Below, piece by piece: positions 1-11,877 of a stretch of 64,000 nt of DNA. The position numbers and the translations under genes were made by a program. Below the pieces are notes generated by a model, which made no database searches, was not told the DNA's origin, and was given only the letters and a program-made list of their open reading frames with translations. The stretch lies in contig CM055098.1 of NCBI GenBank assembly GCA_029204225.1, forward strand, positions 2,603,106-2,667,105, read 5' to 3'. Source of the stretch: Diphasiastrum complanatum (lineage: Eukaryota > Streptophyta > Lycopodiopsida > Lycopodiales > Lycopodiaceae). How positions within the stretch are numbered: the stretch's first letter is position 1; each line of letters starts with the position of its first letter.

Positions 1-1139
1 ATTCAACCTTCAAATCTTTTTTGGAAGTGATCTACTATCAATAAGCCATTTTATTTATTTACACGGGAATATCCACAACAATTTGTAATTAAATTAATTT
101 CATTGTAACTAACTTGCAACCATATAGTTTTCTTTTCTTGCATGCCATTGTATCTTTGTAGTGACATTAATTTCAACAGCAACCATCTACAATTCGAGCT
201 AAAGACATCTGGGAGATTCAACATTTTAGCATTTCAGGTCTCCAACTCTATTTTTGAAGCTAGATAAACTAGATATTTATGACTATTGGGTTTAGTTGTT
301 AGATTGAGTTCTACACGAGACGAGAATTGATGAAATTATGAGTAGAATTGTTGGAAATTAAGCCCACAGTTGTTTCTTTGGTGAATGACTAATTTTCATT
401 TCAGGATTCTTTCTGAACGTTTATTGATCATTGATCCAGGGTCAGGTGAAACCAACTTTGGTTCTACGTCTGCTCATCTGATACCTGTAGGAATCATAAA
501 CTTAGACATCCAATTTATTTGAAGATCGTCTACAACGGGCTTCCGGTTGATCTCCAACAAAGGGTAACCAATCTTATCATAATTTCAAGTTCAGATGTTA
601 AGTTCAATAACTTGAAGTCATTGAAGACTTGGCCATCTTCAACAACTTCCACGAATTAGCATTTAGAACAAATCTGCAGAAATACATTACTTTTTTGACA
701 GTCTGCAGAAATACACTAACTGTTGGAACAGTCTGCAAAAATGAACTATGTTTTTCACAATATCGCCTGCGAAATTAGCATAGTTCAACAGTTTAAACTA
801 TTTTGCAACAATTCAAAAGTTTAAACTTGTGCAGTTCAAAAGTTTAACTATTTCTAAAACCTTCGGCTTTTTTGCATTTTCCCGAAAAATGTGAAGAGAG
901 AAAATTTTCGAAGTTCATCTATTTTCACGAGTTAAACTGTTTTAAAGACACCATCGCCTTTTTGAGGGCACCTTCGGCTTTTTTGCAAAATCTCGAAGAG
1001 AGAAAATGCCGAAAGTCGTCTATTTTGAACGAGGGGCGTTCCTAGCCACTTTCTGAAATTTGTGAAGTGAGAGAAAACCACTTCACGTAAAACGCGAAAT
1101 GATAGAATTTGCGACGTCCTCGTCCACGTCAACATTTCC
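1..1139. other. AT-rich sequence without recognised gene; possible old LTR
   Basis: I recognise no gene here. Short degenerate repeats built on 'agtctgcagaaatac' recur at about 670-750, and similar wording occurs in the copia-2 LTR (8762-9936). This suggests an old copia LTR or its flank. I could not place its 5' terminus. Confidence 0.35.
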
Positions 1140-1845
1140 AATGGGTTGACAATATACACTATGTATAGTTGTCACAAAAGCCATATACTTCCAAGTACAA
1201 CGCCTTACCTAATTAGAGGACAAACATTTAATGTAATTAATACATTGATGCAATCTATAAATAGGTCATCCTAGCACAGATTACTTGAGACGCTCCGTCC
1301 ATGAGACGTATTATTTGAGCCTCCCAATTACGGCGTCATTTTGGTTGTAATTGCTATCTCATTGTACTTCAGTGTTTATATAGCAGCAGCATGCTTTTCT
1401 ATTTGTGTCTAACATAGATGAATGCTTGTTGTGATTGAATGTACTTTATCGCTGTTTGATCGCGCTTGTTTACTCACTCTGATCAGAACACGGACGTCTA
1501 CGACTCCTCAGTTTTTTATCAGACGATGTTGTCTTTGACACCTGAGGAACTCGCAATATCATACTGCTCTTTCATCTATTTTAGAACCAAACTTCACATT
1601 GAATCCATTTTTCAGTAATACCACACACAAACCATTTCTAATCTCTTCGGTGGACTATATTCTTGTTCTTGTGAGTGTAAATTGATTTTTAAGATCATGT
1701 TGGACAATTAGAACACTTATAGTTGTGATTACATCTAGCATAAGCTTTCTATTAGACTGTTTTTGCATCTAGCAGCTAATTAAAATGGGAGAGCTATTTC
1801 TGCTCTCTTTTCCGTTCGCGTTCTTCTATCTCCCTTGCCCCATCA
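1140..1845 (+). mobile_element. Probable 3' part of the 5' LTR of copia-1
   Basis: This stretch directly precedes a primer-binding-like site and a copia gag ORF, where a 5' LTR is expected. It holds a TATA box (TATAAATA, 1256-1263) and ends in CATCA at 1841-1845, compatible with the usual CA terminus. The 5' boundary is not resolved and no matching 3' LTR is visible, because the element is cut off at about 3.9 kb. Confidence 0.4.
1256..1263 (+). promoter_or_regulatory. TATA box in copia-1 LTR
   Basis: TATAAATA lies about 580 bp before the inferred LTR end and 650 bp before the gag start. This fits an LTR promoter driving plus-strand transcription. Confidence 0.4.
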
Positions 1846-1847
1846 AA

Positions 1848-1860
1848 TTGATATGAGAGC
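1848..1860 (+). other. Degenerate primer binding site (initiator tRNA-Met type)
   Basis: The sequence TTGATATGAGAGC resembles the common copia PBS TGGTATCAGAGC, complementary to the 3' end of initiator tRNA-Met, with two changes in the core. It sits just after the inferred LTR end and 54 bp before the gag ATG. Confidence 0.5.
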
Positions 1861-1913
1861 ATAGTTCATTTAAACCGAGAGATTAAGTGTGTTCTATTTG
1901 TATTACTGTTAGT

Positions 1914-3902
1914 ATGTCTCATATAGGTAGCTCTTCGTCTTCATCATCCAACAAGGCTAGAATCATTGACAAGTTCAATGGTTCTAACTTCTACATCTGA
2001 AAGTTAAAACTCCAGATGATGTTGATAGATAGAGATCTTTGGGATGTAGCAGAAGGTGCTAACCTGAAACCAGAAGATAGTGATCAAGCAAAGGAATGGA
2101 AGATCAAAGATCAGAAGGCCTTAGCATGTATCACACTCAATTTGGCCGACTCCCAAATATCCCACGTTACCATATGCAAAACCTCTAAGGATGCATTAGA
2201 TTTGTTATCAAATCTTTATGAGACTCATGATGTAACCACTAGATTACATCTTAGAAGGAAGTTCTTTACTCTTAGCATGTCTGATTCTACTGCCATCGCA
2301 TCTTACATCAACAACTTCAAGTCTTTATTGGATCAGTTATCAGTTGTAGGATGTTCTATTCAAGATGATGATGTCGTCATGACCTTGCTTTCTTCTCTTC
2401 CAAAGTCATATGAGCACTTTATGGTGATGATCTCCACACAACCCGACCTCACTCTGCAAAAGGTGATTGGTCACCTACTTCAAGAAAAAATACAGAGAAA
2501 GACTAGCAGCCTGTCTATCAAAGACAAATCCATGGCTCTATACACCAAGAAGAAAGACTACTTCAAGGGCAAGAATCAAGTGCAGCAGTAACAACATAAG
2601 CCTCATACTCAAGGTGAGAATAGTGGATCACGAAAGAAGCTTTTCTGCAAATATTGCAAGAGAGCCAATCACAACATCAAGGAGTGTCGTATCCGGATCT
2701 ACAACGAGGCGAAGAAGCAACAACAACAACAACCAGACTCCTCCAACACGACAAAATTCAAGGAGCAAGATACACGTTTGTTAATGGCTTACATCAACAG
2801 CAACGAAGACTGTGATAGCTGGTACCTGGACAGCGGCGCTACCCAACACATGACCTCTCGCAAGGAATGGTTTACCGAGTATGCAGCTTACAACAAAGAT
2901 CAATTTATCTATCTCAGAGATTTAGGCACCATACGTGTGGAAGACAAAGGAACAGTCACAGATCACTTTCAACAACGATCTATCTATTTGTGTTCCCAAC
3001 GTCCTTCATGTTTCTCAGCTATCAAAGAACCTGTTATCAGTCTCTAAGATAACGTATGAGGGCTACACTGTTACTTTCTCATCTGAGCAGTGTACAATAT
3101 CCGAGGAAGATACTACTCTAACTACATATACTAGAGTCAAAAATCTCTACGTACTCTCTAATTCAGTTGCATTAGCTAGTATCTCTAATGAGAATGTAAA
3201 CGATAATGCTATTCTGTGGCATAGTCGATTGGACACATAAATACAACTATATGCGTTGTAATAATTTAGTTGATGGATTGTATTTCCCTTCTTCATTAGA
3301 TAGGAAACCTTTCTTTCGTGAATCATGCGCCTATGGCAAACACTCTAGAAGCAAGTTTTCCAAATCACATTCCATCAAAACAAAACATGTATTGGATCTG
3401 TACATAGCGATATTTAAGAGATGCAATCTATTTTATCACTTTCATAGATGATTATTCTAGATGGTCTACAGTCATGTTCATTAAGCACAAATCTGAAGCC
3501 TTTGAATGCTTCAAGAGATTCAAGGCCATGGCTGAGACACAAACGTCTACAAAAGTGAAGGCACTCCGAACTGATGGTGGCGGCGAATACCTCTCTAACG
3601 AGATGTCCGACTACATGGCTGAACATGGTATTAGAAGACAGTTCACCACTTCCTTATCACCTCAACAGAACGAGATTGCAGAAAGGAAGAATCGAACTCT
3701 TCTCAACTCAACCAGATCCATGATACATCAATCACAACTACTTGCGAAGTTCTGGGCAGAAGCTATTGCCACAACCTGTTATGTGCAGAACAGATCTAGC
3801 ACCAAAGCCATCAACAACAAAATTCCTCATGAAGTTTGGCATGGGCACAAGCCTAGTGTCAGTCATTTAAAAATCTTTGGTGATCAATTCATTCTATGTT
3901 GA
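1914..3902 (+). pseudogene. Ty1/copia gag-protease-integrase, truncated (copia-1)
   Basis: This is a broken copia polyprotein. Gag starts at the ATG at 1914. An in-frame TGA at 1998-2000 falls where a Trp codon is expected, and the frame reopens to 2591. Gag shows the UBN2-like core (NLYETHD, LPKSYEHFM), followed after a frame change by a CCHC knuckle (CKYCKRANHNIKEC, about 2645-2690). The aspartic protease motif WYLDSGATQHM is at about 2820. Integrase follows further frameshifts, with the three acidic positions visible (FIDDYSRW, LRTDGGGEY, NEIAERKN; about 3440-3700). Similarity stops just after HLKIFG, at the junction with an inverted LTR piece, so reverse transcriptase and RNase H are missing. 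It cannot encode an active element. Confidence 0.85.
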
Positions 3903-4371
3903 TTGATTACAATTTTTGTATCTAAATACAATTTACAGTTGTTCAAATGTATGTACAAGAAGGTGGCATGGAGCCGTTGCGCCATCTTAAGTAGATCGTG
4001 GCTATTGTTGTCGTTGCACAAGTAGTTGCACAATACAAAAAGTGGGCATGAGAAGACTTCGATTATTCGGAGTCGAGCGTGTTGTTGTTGATAGTGAATA
4101 AAGTCGGAATAGTTGTTTGACGGTTCTCGACGATAGTCGGTCGACTCTACAAGTCGGACTTCTCCGATAAGTTGGCCAAGTCAGGCTTTCCCAATAAGTC
4201 GGCCAACTCTGACAAGTCGGGTAGCTCAACAAGTCGGGATTGCCGCTCTCTTGTCTACCTTCGATAATAGAGTATTTCTGCAAACTGTGCAACAATGCAT
4301 GTAAAACTACAACAATATGAATGGAACTAGATTAACATGGGATTTAGGAGAGTAGAGGAATAAATCCAACA
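3890..4371 (-). mobile_element. Copia LTR fragment, inverted (same family as LTR 21907-22906)
   Basis: The reverse complement starts TGTTGGATTTATTCCTCTACTC and follows the copia-4 LTR at 21907 for roughly 480 bp. Shared features include the short repeats around CGACTTGTC and the TTGTACATA...TTGTA segment. The 3' half of the LTR is missing. The piece abuts the truncated copia-1 integrase in the opposite orientation. No polypurine tract adjoins its start, so it is a truncated or solo LTR and not the 3' LTR of copia-1. Confidence 0.7.
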
Positions 4372-4875
4372 GTAAAAAAGTGTGTGGAGTCCCTTTGGAC
4401 CAGATTATGGTAAAAACTCTTAAACTAGCCAAATATCTATTCCGAGTATGGATGAGGCATGGATGTTGATGCCAAGAGAGCTCTCGTCCAATTTTCGCAA
4501 CAATATCTCAAGTGTCCATATCCAACAGTTCGCGCAACAACATAATTCACCCATGATCTGTCATTTTTTATGAAGGTTCTTACTATATGGAATGATTTTT
4601 TGCCTCCATATTCTTTGATATGAATAAAGCCATGGCATCCAACAACATCGATGATCAACTCCCTCTGGCATGACTATACTATAGAGCGACATTGATCGGC
4701 GATCCATGGCCTGCAAAATTTCAGACCTGAATCTCATAATTTTGGTTGGAAGGCATGCACTCAATATTTTTTCCACTCACCAATGAGCGCAGCACAACAC
4801 GCCTGAAATTCATGGAGAAATTAACTAGCTAGTTAATAAAGCGCCATCAAGAGTCCTTAAGTTTTCCTTAGCTCC
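4372..4875. other. No recognised gene; possible internal 3' end of a decayed LTR element
   Basis: I see no conserved coding motif. The stretch leads into the conserved pre-LTR motif at 4876-4914, so it is probably the 3' internal end of the element whose LTR follows. Short ORFs here show no family resemblance. Confidence 0.3.
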
Positions 4876-5518
4876 TAGTGTCGAGGGACCGACACTACTT
4901 CAAGCCGAGGGCCCTATTGTCTGAAATATATGTACATAAATAAATGGATCCGACAAAAAAACAAAAAATAGTCATAGAGAAATTAAAATAGGTGCAAGGG
5001 TCGTGGCATCCTGCTTGTGTAAGTCCATAACCCAATGAGCACATTTGTGAAGTGTAGAATATTGTATCGTGGAATAAAATAGACTTGGGCCATGTAAATA
5101 AAATAATATAAAAAGGCCAAAGTCTAAGTTGCAAAGTTTAAGTTTGTAGTTAAAGTCAAAATGGTAGTAGGCGAGATGTGCTACTTTGTGCACCTTAGGA
5201 TTAAGTGTGTTTGCTAGAAAGGGCTTAGATTTCAATTCTTGCCCAAATGAAGTAGCCAATAGAAACAAAGGGTTGCAAGGGCTTTCCCAAGAATAAAAAG
5301 ACACCCGTTGTACTCATTTTTTATGCTTAATAGAGAGGATGAGACTCTACCATTTTGCTCACTCAAGCATCCTCATGTGCTTGTGCTCTATATTCTAATG
5401 TTTTATTGAATGCTACTTTTCTTTTGCTTTTGATTGTTTATTGTCTATGAATGCTCTGAATTTTTTTCATTGGAATAAAAGTATTTGCACATGAGCTATA
5501 TTTCTCACTCTTTCTTTT

Positions 5519-5609
<91 letters not shown>

Positions 5610-5640
5610 CTTCTTTATTTGGAATGGAAGTGGTTTGTGT
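4876..5640 (+). mobile_element. Pre-LTR motif plus diverged LTR of the CT-bearing family
   Basis: Positions 4883-4914 (gagggaccgacactactt, then a GGGCCC-like end) match 28968-29001, immediately before the 3' LTR of the element at 24386-29802. The LTR proper would begin at 4915 (TATTGTCTG versus TGTTGTGGG). Several blocks align with that LTR: aaataaataa-tgg-tcc, gtgcaagg-tggcatcctg, ccaatgagcac, ccaatgaagt-gccaata. It also carries a CT array at the equivalent place. The end after the CT tract does not match, so this copy is diverged or truncated. Confidence 0.6.
5523..5602 (+). repeat. (CT)40 microsatellite
   Basis: This is an uninterrupted CT dinucleotide array of about 80 bp. It lies inside the LTR-like segment 4915-5640, at the position where the two LTRs at 24386 and 29002 also carry CT arrays. 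Confidence 0.97.
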
Positions 5641-5699
5641 TAGGTTGGTGGGATAATGTTAAAGTTAGAGTAGGAAAGCAACTAAACCACACAACTAGA

Positions 5700-6195
5700 T
5701 TTAGCGAGAGATCTATCCTAGTGGACCTTTAAGGATCACCAAGTGAAGATCTTCAAGAATCTTGTCACATGCAAACCAAAAGGACACCTGTGGGGCATAA
5801 ACCACCCAACCAATATGAAAAGGCTAGTCAATACCCTAACCAATTCACCCTCAAGCAACAGTGAATGAATACAAGAGAGAAGAGGATCCTGGCTCATGAA
5901 TCCGAAATTCCAATAAGGAGATGGGCGAGTTTCCATGGTAGGAGAGAATATTTTGCTTAGGATTCCCATGCAACGTATAAAGCTATTGACCTCCTATTCT
6001 TGCATTATAGCAGTCATACACCATGCAAGTGCTCCTATGTCCAAATATAGGTCTGGGCCCTCATATGATTGTTAATTACTTTATCGACCATGTCCGGAAT
6101 GATGTAGCATAACTAATAACCACATACAACTGGAGTGACCAGCTATCCACGTCAGAAATTATTCCTATTCCCTTATACATGACATGGACATAACA
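5700..6195 (-). mobile_element. 3' LTR of gypsy-1 (distal end uncertain)
   Basis: Read on the minus strand, the LTR begins TGTTATGTCC at 6195, directly after a polypurine tract and the stop of the gypsy chromodomain ORF. The distal boundary near 5.7 kb is estimated only. No coding potential is seen. Confidence 0.55.
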
Positions 6196-6208
6196 TTCTT
6201 CCCCCCTT
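6196..6208 (-). other. Polypurine tract of gypsy-1
   Basis: On the minus strand this reads AAGGGGGGAAGAA, immediately followed by the LTR start TGTTATGTCC. This is the standard position of the plus-strand primer of an LTR retrotransposon. Confidence 0.7.
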
Positions 6209-6223
6209 GAACCACTTCTATCC

Positions 6224-8761
6224 TTAGAAGTGGAAACCAAGGAAGTTCTTCTTTATGCTTTCGACCCATTCCCATGAATCATCATCCTCAGTCCATCCCT
6301 TCCACCTAATCAAGCACTCAGAGATATAATGATTTCTCAATTGTTATATCTGGTTCTAAGTACCTTTTCAGGTTCCAAAGGAACAATATGCGATAAGTCC
6401 TCCAAATGGGTATGATCCTCTTCAGAACCAATAATGTCACCTTCGTATAAACATAATTTTAACCGGCTTACATGAAACATTGGGTGAGTTGTAGTTTTGT
6501 CCTAAAGATCTAGTTCACAAGCTAGAGAACCAATTTTTCTTATAATCTGAAATGGTCCACAATATCTTGTAGACAATCTATAATGCTTCCCCGTACACAT
6601 AGTTTTAGAATCTTTAGGAATTCTAAGATATACCCAGTTATTAACTTTAAAATCTCTGGGAGACCTCTTAAGATTGGCATAGTGCTTAGCTCTAATCTGA
6701 GCACTTCGGATACAATCACGGGCCCCAACATTTCGTGCATATCATGCAAGAAATCCGCAAGTTTATGGATCTTAACAGACTTCGTCTCCACATTACCGGA
6801 GATCTAGGTTGAAAACCGTACATCAACAAAAAATGGACTATAACCAGTAGCAGAATGTTTTCTACTATTGTAAGCAAACTCAATCAAAGGAACGTAATCT
6901 TCCCATTGAGATTGCTTGTGAGACACATATGTTCTCAACATATCCTCCATAGTCTGATTAGTTTTTTCAATCTGACCATCTGATTCAGGATGATCAGTAA
7001 AACTAAAACTAAGCGAGTTTTCTAGCTTATGGAATACAGCTGACCAAAAGTAACCTATAAATTTAGGATCTCTATCACTAACTATATCACTTGGCAGTCC
7101 ATAAAGCCTAAATAATATTACAACAAATATCTGGTCAAAATTAGAAGCCTTTGTAGTTGACTTGACTGGTATGAAAGTAGCTAACTTTGTTAACATGTCC
7201 ACCACAACCTAAATAGAATCATTTTGATGTTGAGTCCTTGGAAGTCTAACCACAAAATCCATAGATATACTTTCCCATCGTTTTTGAGGGATATCTAGGG
7301 GATGTCACAACCCTCCAGTCTTCAAGCGTTCAGCTTTGGCTAACTGACAAGGTCTACATCTAACCACATAAGACTCGACAAATGGTTCGAGTTTTGGCCA
7401 ATAAAACTCTCTTCTGACCAATTCCAGAGTCCTGTGTATACCCGGATGACCTGCACAAGAAACATCATGACACTAAAAAAGAATCCTCTTCTTTATCTCA
7501 TCATCCTATTGTACACAATTTTTTCCATTCCGAAATAGAAAACCATCTCGGATAGAGAATTGTTCCGCTATCTGCTTATCTTTCCTAGGAACTTCAGACC
7601 CCTGTGAGTAAATCTCTATTCCATTCTCATTTTTTCCTGTCTCCACCATCTTCCAGATGGGACCAAAATGAGAATCCGATTCACACCTCCTTCTTAGTGA
7701 AAGATATAGATCAGTGGAAATCTGGGTGAATGAAAATTCATTTAATTCACCAATCCGGCTGAGCGCATCCGCAACCTGGTTAGAGATGCCCTTGACATAT
7801 CGGATCTCATGATCAAAGTCTTGCATAAGGTCGACCCAACGAGGTTTACGACCCCTCAGATCGTTTTGATTACAAAAGTACTTAAGAGACTGGTGATCTA
7901 TATATACTATAAACTAACTACCATAAAGATAATGCCTCCAAGTTTTAAGTGCATGTATCATAGCAAATAACTCCTTCTCTTGAGTTGTATAATGCAACTG
8001 AGGCGCTGTGAGTTTCTTGCTTTCAAACGCTATCGGCCTATCGTCCTGTAGAAGAACTGCTCCTATCACTGAATCACTTGCATCCGTTCGCATGACGTAA
8101 GGTATATCAAGATTCGCAATTTGTAAAACAGGAGTTGAAGCAACCATTTGCTTGAGCTTCTCAAAGCATTGGTTCAATTCATCATTCCACTCAGTAGGCG
8201 GACTAGGTTGACCTCTCTTTTTCTTCTTATTAACTCTGCCTTTAGTCAAATTATTTAAGGTGCCACTACCTTCGCATAATCTTCAATTGATTTACGAAAG
8301 AAAACTATAAAACCAAGAAAAGATTTAATATCTCTAACCGTCTTTGGTATCGACCACTCAAGCACTGTCTTGACCTTACTCTCATCAATCTTCAACCCAC
8401 TACGGGGGGTGATCTTATGATTGAGGTACAATAACTCATGCTTAAAGAACTCACATTTAGATTTTTTAGCATACAATTTCTCTCGGCTGAAAATATCTAA
8501 GATAGTTTTAAGATGACTCAAATGCTCCTTAAGTGTTCTACTATAGATGAAAATATCCTCTAAGAATACATCCACACATTTTTCTAGATATGGACAAAAA
8601 CGATCGTTCAACATCATCTGCTAGAATGTAGCTGGTGCATTCGTCAACCCAAAAGGAAACACGAGAAATTCATAATGATCGAATCTTGTTCGAAAACCTG
8701 TCGTTTGCACATCATTCGGATGAATCCTAATCTGATGATATCTGGTTCTAAGATTTATCTT
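6224..8761 (-). pseudogene. Ty3/gypsy pol with chromodomain, 5'-truncated (gypsy-1)
   Basis: A decayed chromovirus-type pol. Read from 8761 down: reverse transcriptase with [12 protein letters not shown] (about 8640) and the catalytic box FLEDIFIYS, where the first Asp of the usual VDD is Glu. RNase H follows (7914-8249, with TDASDSVIGAVL) and the QVADALSR segment (about 7760). Then come the integrase zinc-binding region (GHPGIHRTLELV...CRPC, about 7330-7470) and the integrase core with SMDFV, SDRDPKF and GQIEKTNQT (6804-7270). A C-terminal chromodomain ends the ORF at 6224 (CLIRWKGW, DDSWEW). There are in-frame stops, for example before HPLDIPQKR, and frameshifts. The 5' end stops inside the RT at KINLR, exactly where the copia-2 LTR begins. 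Confidence 0.88.
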
Positions 8762-9936
8762 TGGTCAGAAAGTGAGGTGCAGAAGATAGTTCTAGTTCGA
8801 AAAGAACGAATGAAAGTAATTTGTGTGTCTAGAAAGAAAACTTTTTGTGCATGGCGGAATAAACTATCTTCCTCTTTCACAATACATGACTATGCCTGTC
8901 AATTTCAAACAAAACAATAGCGATAGAAATCACGTTTGAACTTATAGTAACTAACTTTGGAATCGCCAGTACTACAGTGATTACGTGGCCAAACAATTAA
9001 GCATTGAAAATTATCAGACAAATAATTAGTCGCGAAGAATTCCAAAAAATGCATACATTTTGAGACGAAAGCTGAACGCAATAAAGGATAGTATTGATTC
9101 AGTATGAAAACGTAACAGAAGTAAATGAGTACAATAAGTTGCGGATCGAAGTCGCGTACTCTATGCTATCTCTGAGCGGCTAAAATGAAAGTCTGAATTA
9201 AGCGCAATGCTGATAAGTAGTGGCGCAATAGCAATCTCTAAAACAACTCTAAGAAGTGAGCTAGAATGCTCAAGAGTGTTCAAGCTCGCAGGCTTGAGAG
9301 AGAGAGAGAGAGCTAACTATTCAAATGCTTCTGATAATTCTGATTTTCAATTAATGAAACTGTATGAATATGAACAGCTATTTATACTAATAAATTAGGT
9401 CGTCAATTGTGATTGCCAGTTAGCTGATCTCCGATGGCATTCATCCGGTTCCTAGTCATTGATTGTTGATAAGCGGTGAAATTGGTCGTAAACGTTCTGT
9501 CTGCATAAATGAACCAAAATTGTAGCTCTATAGAAATGAACTAAAACAGCCACAGGCGACACTGTTGGATTTTTCGCGAAAAAGACGAAAAAGGAGAAGG
9601 TGCCCTTAAATCTCATTTAGGGTTGCCCCACACTTTGCCATAGTCATTTCCTTAACATTTGAGGCTCTTTGAAAAAAGCAAAAAATGCGACTGTGATTTT
9701 ATACGATATTTCTGTCAGACAAAAAATGCAGAAAAGATGACAGTACATTTTTCAACGGGATTTTTGAGCGAAAAATACGACACTGTCGTCAACTCCATAT
9801 AATTCTATAGACTGTGTAAAAACACTTGTAATTCTGCAGACTGTGTAAACACACGGGAAAATCTGCAGAATTGGATTAACAATGGATGAAGATTAAAATC
9901 GATTAGACGATTGGTAAGAAGGAGAATTATCCAACA
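8762..9936 (-). mobile_element. 3' LTR of copia-2 (about 1175 bp)
   Basis: On the minus strand this LTR begins TGTTGGATAATTC at 9936, right after a purine tract. It ends TGACCA at 8762, where gypsy RT sequence resumes. It carries a TATA box (TATAAATA, 9379-9386) and a short GA/CT run at about 9297-9313. A related LTR start occurs at 20096. Confidence 0.7.
9379..9386 (-). promoter_or_regulatory. TATA box in copia-2 LTR
   Basis: The minus strand reads TATAAATA about 550 bp into the LTR, followed by TATA-distal sequence with a CT run, as in an LTR promoter. Confidence 0.45.
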
Positions 9937-9948
9937 CTCCCCCTTAAT
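9937..9948 (-). other. Polypurine tract of copia-2
   Basis: The minus strand reads about TTAAGGGGGAG immediately before the LTR start TGTTGGAT. This is the expected place and composition for a PPT. Confidence 0.6.
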
Positions 9949-11237
9949 CTGAATCCTTGAATGCCTTGACCTTCAAACTTAGCTCTACACAAAATCTTCT
10001 GTGTGACTCCAAACTTAATGCTTTAGTAAAAACATCTGTTGTCATATCTTGCGTTCTACAATACTACAATTTGACATCTTCGTTGAGAAGTTTGCTTCTA
10101 ACGAAATGATATTTCAGTTCAATATGCTTACTCCTGGAATGAAATCTAGGGTTGGCTGATAAAGCGATGGCACTTTGATTATCACAAAATAATATCGTCG
10201 GAGCATATTGATTCAGACCGATATCTGAGAGTAAGGTACCAAATTGTTTCCTTTGTAGTTTGAGAGACTACAATATACTCTGATTCAGTGGAAGATGGAG
10301 CTATCGAAGATTGTTTGCGACTGTTCTAGGAAATTGGACCATTGTTGAGGAAGAATGTAAATCCGGAAGTAGATCTACGAGTGTCTACATCTCCTGTCCA
10401 ACTCGCATCTGTGTAACCACTAAGGAAATTGAGTTTGTCGTTGCCGACTGCTCCATAACAAATGCAAAAGTCCCTAGTAGCTCGAAGATATCTCATGACT
10501 CTGATAAGAGCCTTTCAATGTGTTATACCAGGATTAGTCATGTACTGATTGAGAGAGCTGACTGCAAAAGCTATGTCTGGCCTAGTACAGATCATGGCGT
10601 ACATAAGAGATTCTATAATAGAATGGTAAGGATACTCACGCATCTGCTGCTTCTCATAAATTGTTTGGGAACACTGGTCCTTTGACAATTTGAGTCTCGG
10701 TTCCATTGGTGAGAGAGCTAACTTGCAATTCATCAGATTATATCTGACTAACATGTTGTAGATGTACCTATGTTGTGTAATGTAGACCAACTTCTAATTT
10801 TTGTCTCTGTGGATTTGTATACCAAGGCAGAAATGAGCTTCGCCCAGATCGGTCATGTCGAATTCAGAAGATAGCATTGTCTTGGCTTCTTTTATCAAAT
10901 CGGAACTGTGGCTGAAAAGCAATGTATCATCCACGTACAAAGTGAGAATGATAAAAGACTGATGCACTGCTTTGAAGTAAACGTTTGAATTTGAAGAGCT
11001 AGGTGTATAGCTGTGATCAATAAGGAAAGTATTGATCCTTTGACCCCATGCTCGAGCAGATTGCTTCAAGTCATAAAGTGCCTTATGGATTTTACACACA
11101 TGATTGTGTTTACCCTCGATAATATAACCTTCAAGTTGCACCACGTAATTGTCTTCTTCAATAACTCCATTGGGATATGTTGTCTGTACATCCATTTGAT
11201 GTATTTCCAAATCTACTACAACGACAAATGATAGCAA
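9949..11237 (-). pseudogene. Ty1/copia reverse transcriptase-RNase H, truncated (copia-2)
   Basis: Partial copia pol on the minus strand. The upstream end (11237) falls inside the RT at [13 protein letters not shown], where copia sequence is replaced by a 332-bp CT array. Visible RT motifs are ALYDLKQSARAWGQR and the intact catalytic box YVDDTLLFS (about 10930). After LGIQIHRDKN there is an in-frame stop, then ARPDIAFAVSS-like sequence (about 10570). RNase H follows with the DASWTGD and STESEY types of motif, and ADVFTKAL-like sequence toward 10000. Stops and frame changes make it non-functional. It ends at the PPT and 3' LTR. Confidence 0.85.

Positions 11238-11877
<640 letters not shown>

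Noticed and set aside
3890..4371. 3' LTR of copia-1
   Set aside because: It is in the opposite orientation to copia-1, lacks an adjoining polypurine tract, and matches the copia-4 LTR instead.
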